Positions 1-13,024 of a stretch of 64,000 bases of DNA are shown here, piece after piece; position 1 is the stretch's first letter, and the number at the start of each line of letters is the position of its first letter. The stretch is taken from positions 551,000 through 614,999 of the forward strand of contig SJOL01006408.1 of the NCBI GenBank assembly GCA_004794785.1, given 5' to 3'. Position numbers and translations under genes: made by a program. Origin of the DNA: Opisthorchis felineus (lineage: Eukaryota; Platyhelminthes; Trematoda; Opisthorchiida; Opisthorchiidae). Below the pieces are notes generated by a model. The model had not been told where the DNA came from and made no database searches. It saw nothing but the letters and a program-made list of their open reading frames with translations.

Positions 1-210
1 GTTGATTCGTGTCACGTAACCAAGGCAGACTCATTGTTAGTGCGAAACGCTTTTGACAGCACAGTACCGGGTTTCGCAGAAGTATAGCGACTGTCTCGGC
101 TGTATTCAAGCTACGCCGTTGGATCGATACTGACAGTCGTTCTGACCTGAACGTAAACCGCTGTTTGACCTTGTCATCACATTTCTTGTTTAAGACCAAC
201 ACGTGGGTTT
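1..210 (-). mobile_element. Penelope-like element, 3' end fragment
   Basis: Read on the - strand, the first 60 bases encode [19 protein letters not shown], the 'LCVQK...LPW' C-terminus typical of Penelope-like reverse transcriptase/GIY-YIG proteins. Bases 1-33 are an exact inverted match to 17050-17082, and similarity continues more weakly to about 210. The fragment is cut by the window edge. Confidence 0.72.
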
Positions 211-1298
211 CGCTATCTTGTAGCCACCTTCCCCTGAGTCAGTGTGAACTTCGGGATCCCGTTTGGAATTAGCAGTTCCTAAACCGGTGTTTAGAAGCCG
301 GCGTAATCCCATAATTTGCGGTTTGTACAATTTTATTATTTTATTATTGTATTCATGGTATCACATTTATTGATAAACTTCTGTTTGAACGATTTGACTT
401 TTGGGGTTTTGCGCGTGACTCAACGTGGCCCAACTGACCGCTGGAAACAATCAATACTCTGGTTGTAGAGGCTCGCCAGACTTTTCTTGTTCATTGGTAA
501 ATTGAGCCTGTTGGAATATTTTGCTTGACGCTGGCCACCTTGTCTCACTGGTGATGATATTGCGGCAGAGTCACCTGACGATACTGGGGGCAAACATACG
601 AGCTTTGATCGGTTGCAATGTTAGTATAAGTCATTTGTGCTTGGTTGGTGCCTTTGGAACTCAACTGGCTGATTATTTGTCTGGCGGAGTCATGAAAACT
701 TAAATCGCTGCATTTGTAGATCCCACCCAGGCTGCTACGGTAACACAACGACAGTTCAAATTCAACTGCTCGCGCAACGGTATTAGGATATTGTTTGAGG
801 CTCTGTATGCCCGAGCTCAGGTATCATACCTGGGGCAGTCTTCGAAGATGTTCGATGGAAGTGAAGTTACTCACTGACGGCAGTTCGCTTTTTGGATTGC
901 CTACGGCCGCTGCTGAGGTTGTCATCAGTGTGAATGCCGGTTAGCACGGGCGTGCATTGGGATGAATCGATCAAATTGTCGCCTGGTGACGTCTTCCGGG
1001 TAGAAGGACTGTCACACGCCATATAGCTCGTTACCACAAGATGAGGCACTGACGAAGATATCCCTAATACAGCTGTACAACGTGCCACATTGTTGTCTAT
1101 TCGACTGTTGTTTATCATACCGGGCTGTGGTGAGGGCTAACGGACTATTCTGCCGGCAAAATCGTATGAAGCAAACGTCGAAAAAGCACAGCTGAATGTT
1201 CCATAACCGATTGTAAAATGCAAGCACAATGCTTCATTTTTGTACCTATTCCTAAGAGGAATCACCCCTGTCCGACAAATGCTTCGGCATCCTTCCAG
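211..1298. other. Non-coding stretch before the first tentative exon
   Basis: No ABCA-like exon, RNA gene or identifiable repeat is seen. Short open frames on both strands resemble no family I know. The first part may continue the Penelope-like fragment beyond recognisable similarity. Confidence 0.4.
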
Positions 1299-1354
1299 TA
1301 TATTTTATCGTGGGAGCGGGATAAAGCACTAGATTGGGAAATTGTAAAGAAGAG
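1299..1354 (+). CDS. Tentative ABCA exon just before NBD1 (56 nt)
   Basis: A pyrimidine-rich acceptor (gcatccttccag) and a gttagt donor bracket an open 18-codon frame ending [10 protein letters not shown]. It enters in phase 0 and leaves in phase 2. The next exon at 6421 needs exactly one base to finish a codon, so the join reads [11 protein letters not shown], which fits the short stretch leading into an ABCA NBD1. The other two frames contain stops. It is short and supported only by splice sites, phase and plausibility, so it could be chance. Confidence 0.42.
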
Positions 1355-4300
1355 GTTAGTTACCTTGAAATAGACCGAAACGTTAAACTTTGATTCTCAG
1401 AGACCAAGTTGGATGGAGTTTGAGGACATTCTGACGGGATAACTTGCTGACAGCAAAGCTATTGTTAGATATGCGATCTCAGACTAGTCGCAACCATCAA
1501 ACCAGTTGGTGGTGGATATGAGCCTGTTGTAATAGCCACCAAAGCCACATTTCCTTTTCGTGCTCTTAGACAAAAGACATCCTCTTGTACCAGCCATGAT
1601 GACGTTACCCCCCAGAGAGGAAACTCCACAGCGGCATTGTGCTTTGCCATTGCTCTGGATATCCAAGTAGATGGTCACGCGAGAACAGCCCAAGCCTTTA
1701 GTAGTTCCCACATCGTCTGGCTAAGTCGCCATCTTTTATGTTTGTGACCCGATTTACCCTTTACCGTTTGCTGTTCCTTCGTGATATTTGGGTACATCTC
1801 AAATGGGTCGCTATTCCCCATTTTAGCAAGTTGCCCAGTCTAGCTAGCCATCACAGAAATTACTCTTCCGGCCCAGAGGACAGGCGCAAACGACAAACGT
1901 GTAAGCACATCTCACTGATTCTTCAATATGTCTCACTTCTACAGGTTTAAGTTTATCGGATGTTGGAACATACCACAAATGCTTAATTTTATCACCCCCT
2001 ACAATCTGTAGCCTAAAATATCCGGCCATTTGGTTAGCAAGGTGCGGAAGACGTGGGAGACGCCTGGTATTTTTCGACTCCCTCTCAAGAGGACACACCT
2101 ATCTGAGCGAGGAGAACTGTATTTGCGAGAGAAAGAAAACCCACTGTGTAATACAGTGCCTGAGAACCAGAAGGAGGGTAATCTACATGTGAACCATCTG
2201 ACAGTCATAGCAAGCCCATTTTACAATTTTACGTTAAATGTTTGATGTTAGTGTCCCCCCGTACTGAAAATCGTGTCTTCCATTGGTAGCCTGTCCCTCA
2301 ACAGTCACCCTTTGGACGTTCTCGCTTGTGGCTGTCAATGAAGAGTTCTAGTATTCGTTGTACATACTAGCTTCATCCCTCAACATCCGGGCTCTTGTTG
2401 ATCAACTGTATTTAATGTTGATTGTATCCATTTTGGACATTTTCCAGTTACACTGTTATCATGAACGACTTTAGCGTGGTCGGGTAATGCGAGCATTCTG
2501 CAATGCTCAGTCATCATGTTAGGTCTGTTTGAAAGAATATCAGCATATGGCACACCTTTTTAGTTTGAAGGTAAAGTTATCGTGTGATTAATAAATCTCA
2601 CCACTACTGCTGTTCTTGGGACAGTACCATGGTACATTGAAAGTACGGAAATATCCGAAATGTTTGCAACTATCATGGGGGAAAATGTGCAAAGCACAGT
2701 GGCGCACGTAGTCTACTATTAAACAACCGTCCACCCGAAATCCATCAGCCTTTCAGGAGCGCAAATGCTTTCTTGACAGAATAAAAAATGAATGTATTCA
2801 GACTCTGCTTTAGATTAAATGATCCGTATGTCTGGTGGTTGCAATGGTTGTAACCCTGTTTATAAAAACAATGTCTAGCTAGTGTCCCTGCGAATTTCTG
2901 AGACACTAGAGGGAAATTGGATCAGGGCTTGCAGTGATGCCGGTTGCGTATGGATGCGATGCAGATATGTTTACCAAACTCACAGATACTATTAAACGCT
3001 CGATACCTCTTGATAATTGGAAAACGGAAGGTTGGGCGAACACGCGTTTCCAATGATTCACCTTCCAGCCGGTACATATCATGTCTAGGATTCAACGTGG
3101 GAAAAGTAGACGACTGTCGGTAAGGTAGGCGCGAGGATAGGATACTCCGCATGCTAGTCAGGATAATGTTTATCTTGCACACAGCCACTTGTATGGGTTG
3201 TGTGGAAGAAATGGTGTGGTGTGTGCCAATGTCGGACAAGAGGCGAATACCGGGTTCAACTATAGGGATTGGATAAGTATATTTTGCTATTAGTAATGTG
3301 AGCAGATTTGAAATTTTTCAGTGGAGACTCAGTCCTGTAAGTAAAGATAATTTATTCTGAAAGGCCTGGAGGCGCTGTATGGCTGTCTTATCTTTATTCG
3401 TAATCATCGGCAGTGTGAATGTCACGAAACTCCAGGGAGTTTCGAACCCACGATCTCCCGACTGGTAGTTAAGTCACTTAACCGTTCGGCCATGAGCGGC
3501 TGGTCAGCAGTGTGATCAGTCTGCACTCAGACAGGATATAGCCCCACTCATCATTCAGTCACGAAACCACATCAGATGGTCAAACATTGACTGGCTCCTC
3601 GAATGGCGACTTCTCAGACGGGAGCCTCACTCATCTTGTAAGGCTATCCGAACTACTTGTAGATCGTTAGTAGTATGAGATTTCGTAGTTCCGTATTGAG
3701 ATTTCGTCCTCTCGGTGAACCTAAACTATGCTGAAAAGCCGAGCAGAGCTTCAACTTTTGCGGGTAAAGTTCAGGTGTGAGGATCGTGATAGACTCAGCA
3801 TTGATGAGATTGCATAATACGGCCACTTCAGACCGGCTCTCTGACATCCGGTAGTCCACACGAAAAGCGGTGTTCCAAATATCAACTCAGTAGGCCAAAA
3901 CAGAACCTTGGATTTTTTCTCCCATCATCATCATCATTATCAGCTGTAAGAACCGCGTACTTGTCTTGCAGTGGTTGTGTTTGCCAAAATTTCGTCCATT
4001 GATGATTTGGGGAGATGGAGTAGGTAGCTGCGCATTGGTTGCGGAGCTGATAAATTGGTGCGTAAATTCAGGTCTGTCAGTGGACTTTTAGGTGGGGACG
4101 GAGCTATGCATTAAGGGCACTAGCTTGGATGCATGAGCGCCATTGAGGACCATGTCTGACAACGTTTCTAACCATTGATGTGGCCCGTCTCTGGGTTCCC
4201 ATCCAGGGAGACGGCAATGACCAGCGCAGCTGCATTTGCTGGTGATGGCTTTTATACTTCGCTGCCAAGTCATTGTTTGACTTGCCCTGGCTCGTTTCTG

Positions 4301-7300
4301 CCCTTCGCGTGGTTGTGCAAAAAGAACCCATCGAGGAAGTCAGTCGACTGGCATACGGAGCACATGGCTAAGCAAGCGCAACCTGTGGAGTATGATCAGT
4401 TCATCTATAGTGGGCGAGTTATTTCTTCCGAATACCATTCGATGTACTCTAGGATTACTGATCCGGTGTTCCCATCAGACTCGGGCAATGCTCCGAAGAC
4501 ATCGATGGTCAAAAACTGGGAGTCTTTTGACGTCCTAGGCGCGCAGCGGCTAGTCTTCTGACCCGCATAGCAATATGGATCGCACCGCAACATTGTAAAC
4601 TTGACCCCTGACGGATAAGCTGATGCCACGCCTACGCCTCTATCCCCCAGGTTGAGCCAGTTTTGGTGGTATTCTCTAGCACGTTTGAGTAAGTACCGGG
4701 TAGAAAGACCTATGTGAGTGGCACTACATGCGTACTATAATTCATAAACAACCATCAAACAGGTCGATACTAGCAGATCCTTATTTTACAGGCTTAGGAG
4801 AGGTGAAAATGAGCTGTGTTAAAGTTAGATCTTGCCGCTTTTAGGTGAATTTAATGTTGCTTATTAGCGATACCCCAAGAGCAAACGGTTACTATGGGTG
4901 GCTTATCCCATCTGACACGCAAAATGGAACAAAAATTAGAGTCACCGGAACAGTCGGACTTAAGCAAGTTTTTCCAATGCTCGATTTCAAGTGCGACCAG
5001 ATAACCGACATGTTGTTTGGAATTTTCTCCGCAGCTGGCAAACCCACTTTCGGCGCGACAAAACTTTGACGCTTGTTCTCAACTTCATCTATTCTACGCC
5101 TGCAGAATTACTACAATATGTCATATCCCCCACGTAAGCCAGACAAATAGTTGCACGTCTGATGCCCTTTTCCTCAGCAGACAAGTCTACCTTTCTGCAA
5201 CTGGTTTGCGTTTGTTGCGTTTATTCCTTCATCTCGGCCAGGCCGGCGAGACTATGGGCCATCAAAATCACGTATTCGTCTAGGGTTCCCTTCTCCAGGG
5301 CCGATATTAGAATGTTTCACAAACTCAAGTCTCTTGACAGGTTCCACGACGAAGTATGGGAGCGGGTAATTAAGGGAGTAAGTAAATTGGCTGGTTAAAA
5401 ACCAGCAGTCATTAACATATTGACAACCGGAAAAATTTAATAGGCACAGGGCCTGTGAGTGAGGGAGTGAGTTAGTGAGTGAGTGAGTGAGTGCATGAGT
5501 GCATGAGTGAGTGCATGAGTGAGTGAGTGAGCGAATGAACGAATGAATGAATGAATGAATGAATAAATAAATGAATGAATGAATGAATGAATGAATGAAT
5601 GAATGTATGAATGAATGAAAAGCAAGTTCATAGGTGTGCAACTAAGTAAGTATGTAGGTCAGTAAACAGTTAGGTGGGCGAACACAAACATAACTAACTA
5701 GCTAACGTTGAATGCCTTTCAAGCCCTACAAGTGAAGAATATGCCCGGAGTGGTAGCCACTTTGTGACGGCAGAAAAAAAATTACTGGGTTTGAGGTTAG
5801 CTCCTACCGCGTTCAAATTTAAAGCGCCAACTGACGACATGAAAATGTCAGAACTCCGTTGTAAGTAGTCAACCCAGGAGGGACTAACTGGTCGCTGCAG
5901 AAAATAAATCAACAATACGACGAACATAAGCCGGTGAAATATCGACGTTCTGCACTGATATGATGCTGACGATGGTGAGGATGGCTTTCAACCTGAGTGG
6001 ATAGGCCACCTGTATTTAACTGTGAGAGTTCAGCTACAGGTATGAGTTTTGCGGACCATGCCAACGGATTCAAGACAGACAGTAGTGATATGCATGGGTC
6101 GAGGTGACGTCGGCGATCATAAGGCTGGGCACTGGGAAGAAGCACAGCTGTTGTTCGTCACGTCAAAAAACAACAGAGCATTTAGGCACTTCTGATTTAC
6201 TTCATAGGTAGCAACTATTTATTTGAAGATTGAATCCATATTGAGCAAACCTAAAATAAGGGATGTGAAACCAAAAAATAATACGTGAGCGAATTTTACT
6301 AGGAGAGAGACTCCATATTGGGTGCGGGAAAAAAACATCAAGGTTTTTGGATACAAGCAATTCTTCTGCCTAGAAATGATATTTCATACCATGTCTTTTT
6401 CTCTTCCTTCCTCCCTGCAGGCTACAAGGTGTCACAAAAGACTACGTTCGATGGAGGGGTTGGTCGAAAACCAAATTTCGGGCCGTATCCAAGGTAAACT
6501 TATTATTACAAAAGGGGGAAATCACCGCCATTCTGGGACACAATGGCGCAGGAAAAACCACAATTTTTAGCATACTTGCAGGGCTACAACCAGCAACTGG
6601 TGGTCACATTAGAATCTTTGGAAAGGTGAGCGGCTTGGTGAAGACAACTGCAACTCAGCGTTTGTTCATCATGGGAAAGTTATTCTTTGTTACACTGCAG
6701 CAAAAACACAAACGTCGCATAGCGAAGCTCCGTTTAGTTATCCTCTGTATGATGCTGTAGTCTTCCCTGACCATTGAGCCTAAGCATATTAAATTGACAG
6801 ATCACCTGACGTGGTGTCAGCATTGGTTCAGAGCTTCCCACGTCTTGAGTACCTGTACAAACTAATACATGGGAGTTATCATAGTCTGACTCACTGTGGA
6901 ATTCACACAAGTCACACACACATTTGTTGAATCCACTAGGCAAGGGTGTGGCGAATCAATGAGAAACTCAACTGCAACCTCTGCGGCGGATCAGCTGGTG
7001 GATCACTTATCCAGTGAGTAGGAGGTCGTGGGCTTTTGTTTCGTCCGAGTGTGTTTGCCTCTCGTTTATGACATCTGTAGATGTACTCCTTTCCAGAATT
7101 ATTTGAACCCGACTCTAGAGTTCAAGAGTGTATGCATGGACCAATACCGAGTTTTGGTTCCACCCTGTATTTCGTTAGGATGAGCCTAGGCTAACATATC
7201 AGGTAAGAAAACGGTCAACGGCTGTTCTCTTCTTCCTGTATCTGTCGGAAATCCACCAATAAAACCACAGGGCTAAGACGATAATCATTGGTTTCCCTTC

Positions 7301-8160
7301 GCAGAACCCATTGGATGCTTGGGATGCCATCAACTTGCGCAAGATCACCGGGGTCTGCACACAGTTTGACGTCCTGGATGACCGTCTGACTGCATACGAG
7401 CACATGCGACTGCTTGGTGCCATTAAGGGTGTCAGCTATCATTCAGCGCACAGAGAGGTAAGGTACAAGCACTGTACTAGGATTCACAAATAGCTGGATC
7501 CCAATGGGTCTATCTTAACTGGTTTTTAGGATACGGAGATGATCCCACGGCCACAAATTCCATTTGTAATGGCATTATTAGATATGCTTGCATGGACATG
7601 AAAACAATTTTATTCCCAATCTTGAGATTTATGGGACCAAGTATTTATGACCATAAAAGAGCCGAAAAGTAGGTCAGGTAAACTTATCTCAAGTGATAAA
7701 CTCCTCTACCTTCAGAGGGTGACCATTTAAATCTCGACGAAAACTTTCTCAATTTTTCCGAAATTCAATTCACAGAGAATCCATAGGACGACGAACGTTT
7801 CCCCTCTACCTATCCTCTTCTTGGACTTCACAAAAATTTTAAACCGCTCAATTGCAAAGTGAGCAGTACGGTCTCGGATTCGGGATAGGGACGATGACTT
7901 TCTGACAAATAATGGGTCTAAGGAGGGCAAACTCCGGCTAGAACCCTCTAGAATATTAGGATTTTTAAAAACACACTTTCTTTCTGAAAGGTTTGATAGT
8001 ACTACCGGGAAACTCGGGATATCTGGTCGAAACTTCATCCTCCAAGGGAGGTCAGTCTATGCCGGAAATCGGAACACCCTGTACGACTGTCTGCTACCTT
8101 CCGAAAATTATCAGCAGGGTGCCTGTCAGGAAGAGATTCGAAAACAGATAACCGACGAAA

Positions 8161-8208
<48 letters not shown>

Positions 8209-11200
8209 CATAATTCCTCNCACTCACTCACTCACTCACTCACTCACTCACTCACTCACTCACTCACTCACTCACTCACTCACTCACTCACTCACTCACT
8301 CACTCACTCACTCACTCACTCACTCACTCACTCACTCACTCACTCACTCACTCACTCACTCACTCACTCACTCACTCACTCACTCACTCACTCACTCACT
8401 CACTCACTCACTCACTCACTCACTCACTCACTCACTCACTCACTCACTCACTCACTCACTCACTCACTCACTCACTCACTCACTCACTCACTCACTCACT
8501 CACTCACTCACTCACTCACTCACTCACTCACTCACTCACTCACTCACTCACTCACTCACTCACTCACTCACTCACTCACTCACTCACTCACTCACTCACA
8601 CTCACTCACTCACTCACACTCACTCACTCACTCACTCACTCACTCACTCACTCACTCACACTCACTCACTCACTCACTCACTCACTCACTCACACTCACT
8701 CACTCACTCACTCACTCACTCTCACTCACTCAAGCAATCAATGAAACAAGGAATGAATAAATGAATGAATGAATCAATCAATCATTCAATCGGTCTGTCT
8801 ATATATCTACCTATCTATCTGTCTGTCAATTTGTCCGTCTGCCTGTCTACATATTCCCTTGACATGCAATATGTAGTTGCCTGTCATTAGGTTTTGGCCC
8901 AACTGATACACAAAGTCCTCTTGCTTTCAGCTCGGTGTTCTTTTTCAGTTGAGCCTGTGAATCCTATGGAAACCCGAAGATAAATTAGCTATGGCCTGTT
9001 GGTAGCCATCTGCCAGCTTAAGCATGGTGTCATTTAGATCGGCGCTGGATTCACGTTAAACAGTTACGTACAGATGATATCCGTCAACTCCGTTAGGCTT
9101 CAGTATACCGCACTTTCCACGCACAGTACCATGCAAACATACTTCCCTGGAGCTGACCAGATGCAGTAGTAACATAGTACCATATGTTATGAACTGAAGT
9201 GACCTTACCCGTTGATGCTTTTCGGCTGATGCAGCATGAAAAACACGGGTGTTCAGGATGTCTGATTTTACTCACGAAGATGCGTCCACAGTTTGAACAG
9301 CTCTGTAAGTTTACCGGTGTCAGCATTGGCACGTTTGTCGCGAATCGCTTATGGATGGATCATCTACGCTCGAATATCGATACATTTTGAAGCTCGAAGT
9401 TGTGGATTCTAATCGATGTCAACGGCGTTATTTTTTCAGTTTTTCACCAGTTTCGACTGGAGGTTTAAGCATCCCGAAATGATTGTAGCAGGCTAGTACT
9501 ATGTGCGTTACCCATCCATTTCTGACCTTTTCTTCACAATAATATTTTCAGGTAAATTATGGCCGTACAGCAGCAAAGCTTCAGCTTTAAACACTGATTT
9601 ATGCTGTTGATGGTGGTGGTGAGTCTAGAAATACGCTGCACCTACTTTTGTGGTTCGTTTTTAAAACGTTTCTGACCAGCGCAGATTCCCCATGATCTAA
9701 TATCACCATCACAATGAACAGCAACACCAGAAAAGAATGCCTGTGTTCCTCAAACTCACCAGAATCCTACGTTCATGTCCTAGTTTCAGTCTTTATTGGC
9801 CTGTAAGACCATCCTTCAACCGCCCACATAACAGTGGTTTGGAAATATGCACCGATATCATGAGTTTCAGATGGCCTGACCAGCGAAGCTGCTTGCGAAT
9901 CAAGATGCTCGTGATTCCGTGTACCGTTGCCGTTTGAAGAATCTGAGCTGGTCTGACCCAAGTATGTGCGAAATCCTTTCTATTCACCGAAGAGGAAATA
10001 TAATGAGGATAAGTATATGATGACGGTATTTCACTACCACACAACAGTCTAGCCAGTACGATAGCACAGCACAGCACACCACAGATTGTGATTACTCCAA
10101 ACACGCTTTTGAAGTCTTCCAAAAGTGACACTAGTCGCGAGTTGTACTCTTTTTCGATCGTCTTGTCGACGTTCAGAGTATGGCGTAGTGGGAGAGAACC
10201 GAACAATACGTTATTCTACTTACATCCATCTCTATGTCTGACAGAGTTTGCTGCCCCCCAGTAGCAGGCTAAAGGAAGGAAAGCGTCTTGGAACTAGGTA
10301 TACTCAAGCTAAAGTGATGTGCCGCAAATTGGACTAACGTCGCTGGATGCTGTAAGTCCGCTTTAGAATGGGCCAATGGAGCACGACAGTTAGCAGGAAA
10401 CATTACACGAACCCTCGATTCACGTCATATTCGTTTGGTTATAAAGAGTTTCGAATTGAATTGGTATCTAATCAAACGCTGTGAGCAGTCACACCATCTT
10501 ATGAATTTTGAAAGGCCTCCGGTTCGTAACTGATGCAACAATGCAAGCTTGTTTAACCTCTGTATCAACGTTGAAATCTGAGGACATATTTTCACCAACC
10601 GAAGCATTAGATTGCATGCCAGCGTGAAGATAGTTGACAGGTTTGAGCTTTCCCGGACTACAGATTCGGACAATTCCACGAAAGTTGTCTGCCTTTCGTT
10701 TGCTGCTTCTCCCTCTGAATAAGGGCACCATGGTACCGTCCTTGTAGTTCTTGTTGTCAGCTTCTCCTATTGAACGGATTATATGGGGGATCTTATGCCA
10801 CATCTCTTGTTTACCAATTGTGAACATTTCGGCGGATAATCGGTCATTTTCAGGTTGAGTTATCTGGACGACGATCAAAACCCATTGACAGTGGTCGCCT
10901 CAGAAAGTCCAGAAGACAAACTTTATTACAATGCAGCGTCTTGCTTTTGACCTAAAACCTTCGCCAGACCAAATGTCTAGGTCAGAAAGCTCGCCGACTT
11001 CAGTTGCACCTCGGGGTCCTGGCAACAGGATATTCTACAACTAGTGGACTAAACAGTCACCTTCTAAACTCCAACAACACAGTTGTCCCACCTTACAAAA
11101 GCTAGAGTTTCTCTAGTGGCAACGGTTTGCTTGTCTGATGTGACGCCGGTGAGCTACTGTGAATTTAGACCACGCCTCTTTTTTTCAACTTTCTACCATC

Positions 11201-12986
11201 TACGTACTTAATCATCTTCAATATCTGTTGATTGGTTCACCTGTGTGACGGTCACATTTGTGTGGGCTGAAGGTGGGGTCAGCTAGTCACGCTACTGAAT
11301 GCTGTTTACAAATCCTGACTGCACAGCGGATATGGACAGACTGTGGTTTCGCTTGACGTGTGCGGGTTGAGTGTTACTTGCCAGAGCGTCCGCACAACAC
11401 CACTTGCACTCACTGTCAGACCTTTGTGAACTGACTGAGCCTAGTCAAATAAGACACTGTTTTCGATCAAGACGCACGGAGTAAAATAGCTGAATCTTTC
11501 TCCAGTTTTGGGAATTTTGAGAGATTATGAGCCACCAGGTGTCTGCTAATGGCGTTGATTATTTTGAAAACTGAGCAGACGTTAAATTAAAAAAAGCCCT
11601 ACAAGAATCTACCCAGCACTTTGTGCGTGGAAGGGGATCTGAACGGGTGATAAGATGGTTTTGTTTTCTTGGTTTCCTCTTGTTGGTCGCTGGTCGGTGC
11701 CTTCTCAGTGAAAGGTACTTGAAACTTAGTCTGCTGCAGCTTATCCCCAATATTATTGACCTCGGCGGTATTGGAAATCTGATCAGTAAGTATCATTTTG
11801 GCTCTGTTTACCAGCAAGCTTACAGCTGTTCGTTTCATATACACATGATGGCACGAGAAATAATCCAATTATTGTCGGTTTATGACGCAAATTCGCATCA
11901 AAATCCGATTCGTTAGCTCTAGCAAAATAGTCAAGGAGGCTAAGGGAAGGCCCGCACTTTCAAGTTCACAGGTAAAGCTTACAGCGTTCAAGAGGAAATG
12001 TGGAAGATCAATTGAAAACACCTGTTGCACGATCACAAAAGTGTTCTCAGTATAACGAAACAGAATACTTGGTGGATGTGGGATCTATTTCATTATTTCA
12101 TTTCATTTCCGATAAAATCATCTGCCACGGTTGACGAAAATGATACGAAGGAGGTCGAGCTGATTGAACACTGTGTGTGAAATCTGATAGGACTGATTAT
12201 TGGTGGTTACTCATCTTCTTCCAAGTTTCCTAATTCTGACCAGTTGGAACATTAAAACCATTCATTTAGATAACGCGGTTTCTGTGGGGCACTGACTAGA
12301 TGAATTCCGATGGATGAGTGTAAAATTCCTTTTTTCTCTCCGAATTGACTCGCGGTGGGCGCAGAGTTGCGCGCTGGAAGCTGTAAGCTCCGGGCTACTT
12401 CCAATCCATCCCCATGTCCCTATCGACTATACTTTGAAACGTCTATCCAGAAAGTACACTAGGCTCCAGCCTCAACTAGTTTTCACTATTCTATCAGCTG
12501 TCTCACTCAACCCAATTTCAATACCATATGGTTTGAATGCCTTAGCACTAAGTGTTGTCCGTCGTTCAGGCCTGTCGTCATTCTCCTTGTTCAGTAGAGT
12601 TCTAATGTTCCAGGTTCCGAGCTTACATCGCCAAGGGATTCTTCTCCTTAAACAATATGTCTCCATCTTTGACTGGAGTTTTGAGCATTGGTTAGTTTCC
12701 GGATGTTTGGGATATGAATCTTTAACGTTCTGGTCTGAACAACAAGACAGTAGATAACAGGGTTGTTTGACGGGACCTGTTAGAACCAACGTAGCTACAT
12801 GGCTATGGCTGGTCGGCCTAGTCTGAGGACTAAGAAGTAAGGGAAGGATGCTTCCAATGCTTCTACGTACAGCAGCTGAGTTCTGAACCATATCTGCTCC
12901 TTTGTTTTTGCAAGCATTTCGACTGTGTGGATGAACACCTCGGCGGTCATGGAGTATATAGACCTTAGGGCTGAATCTCCCTGTCT

Positions 12987-13024
<38 letters not shown>

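Larger units (their letters stand above)
1355..6420 (+). other. ABCA intron (5.1 kb) if the exon at 1299 is real
   Basis: Nothing recognised in 1355-3400. It contains a tRNA-like SINE piece (3430-3505), an RTE-like retrotransposon end (3930-4660) and a GAGT/GAAT microsatellite (5454-5621). Short open frames at 4845-5069 and 5017-5398 match no family known to me. Confidence 0.5.

Noticed and set aside
5252..5641. 129-codon His/Ser-rich ORF on the - strand
   Set aside because: Produced entirely by the GAGT/GAAT microsatellite ([10 protein letters not shown] pattern); a related frame exists one register over. Not a gene.
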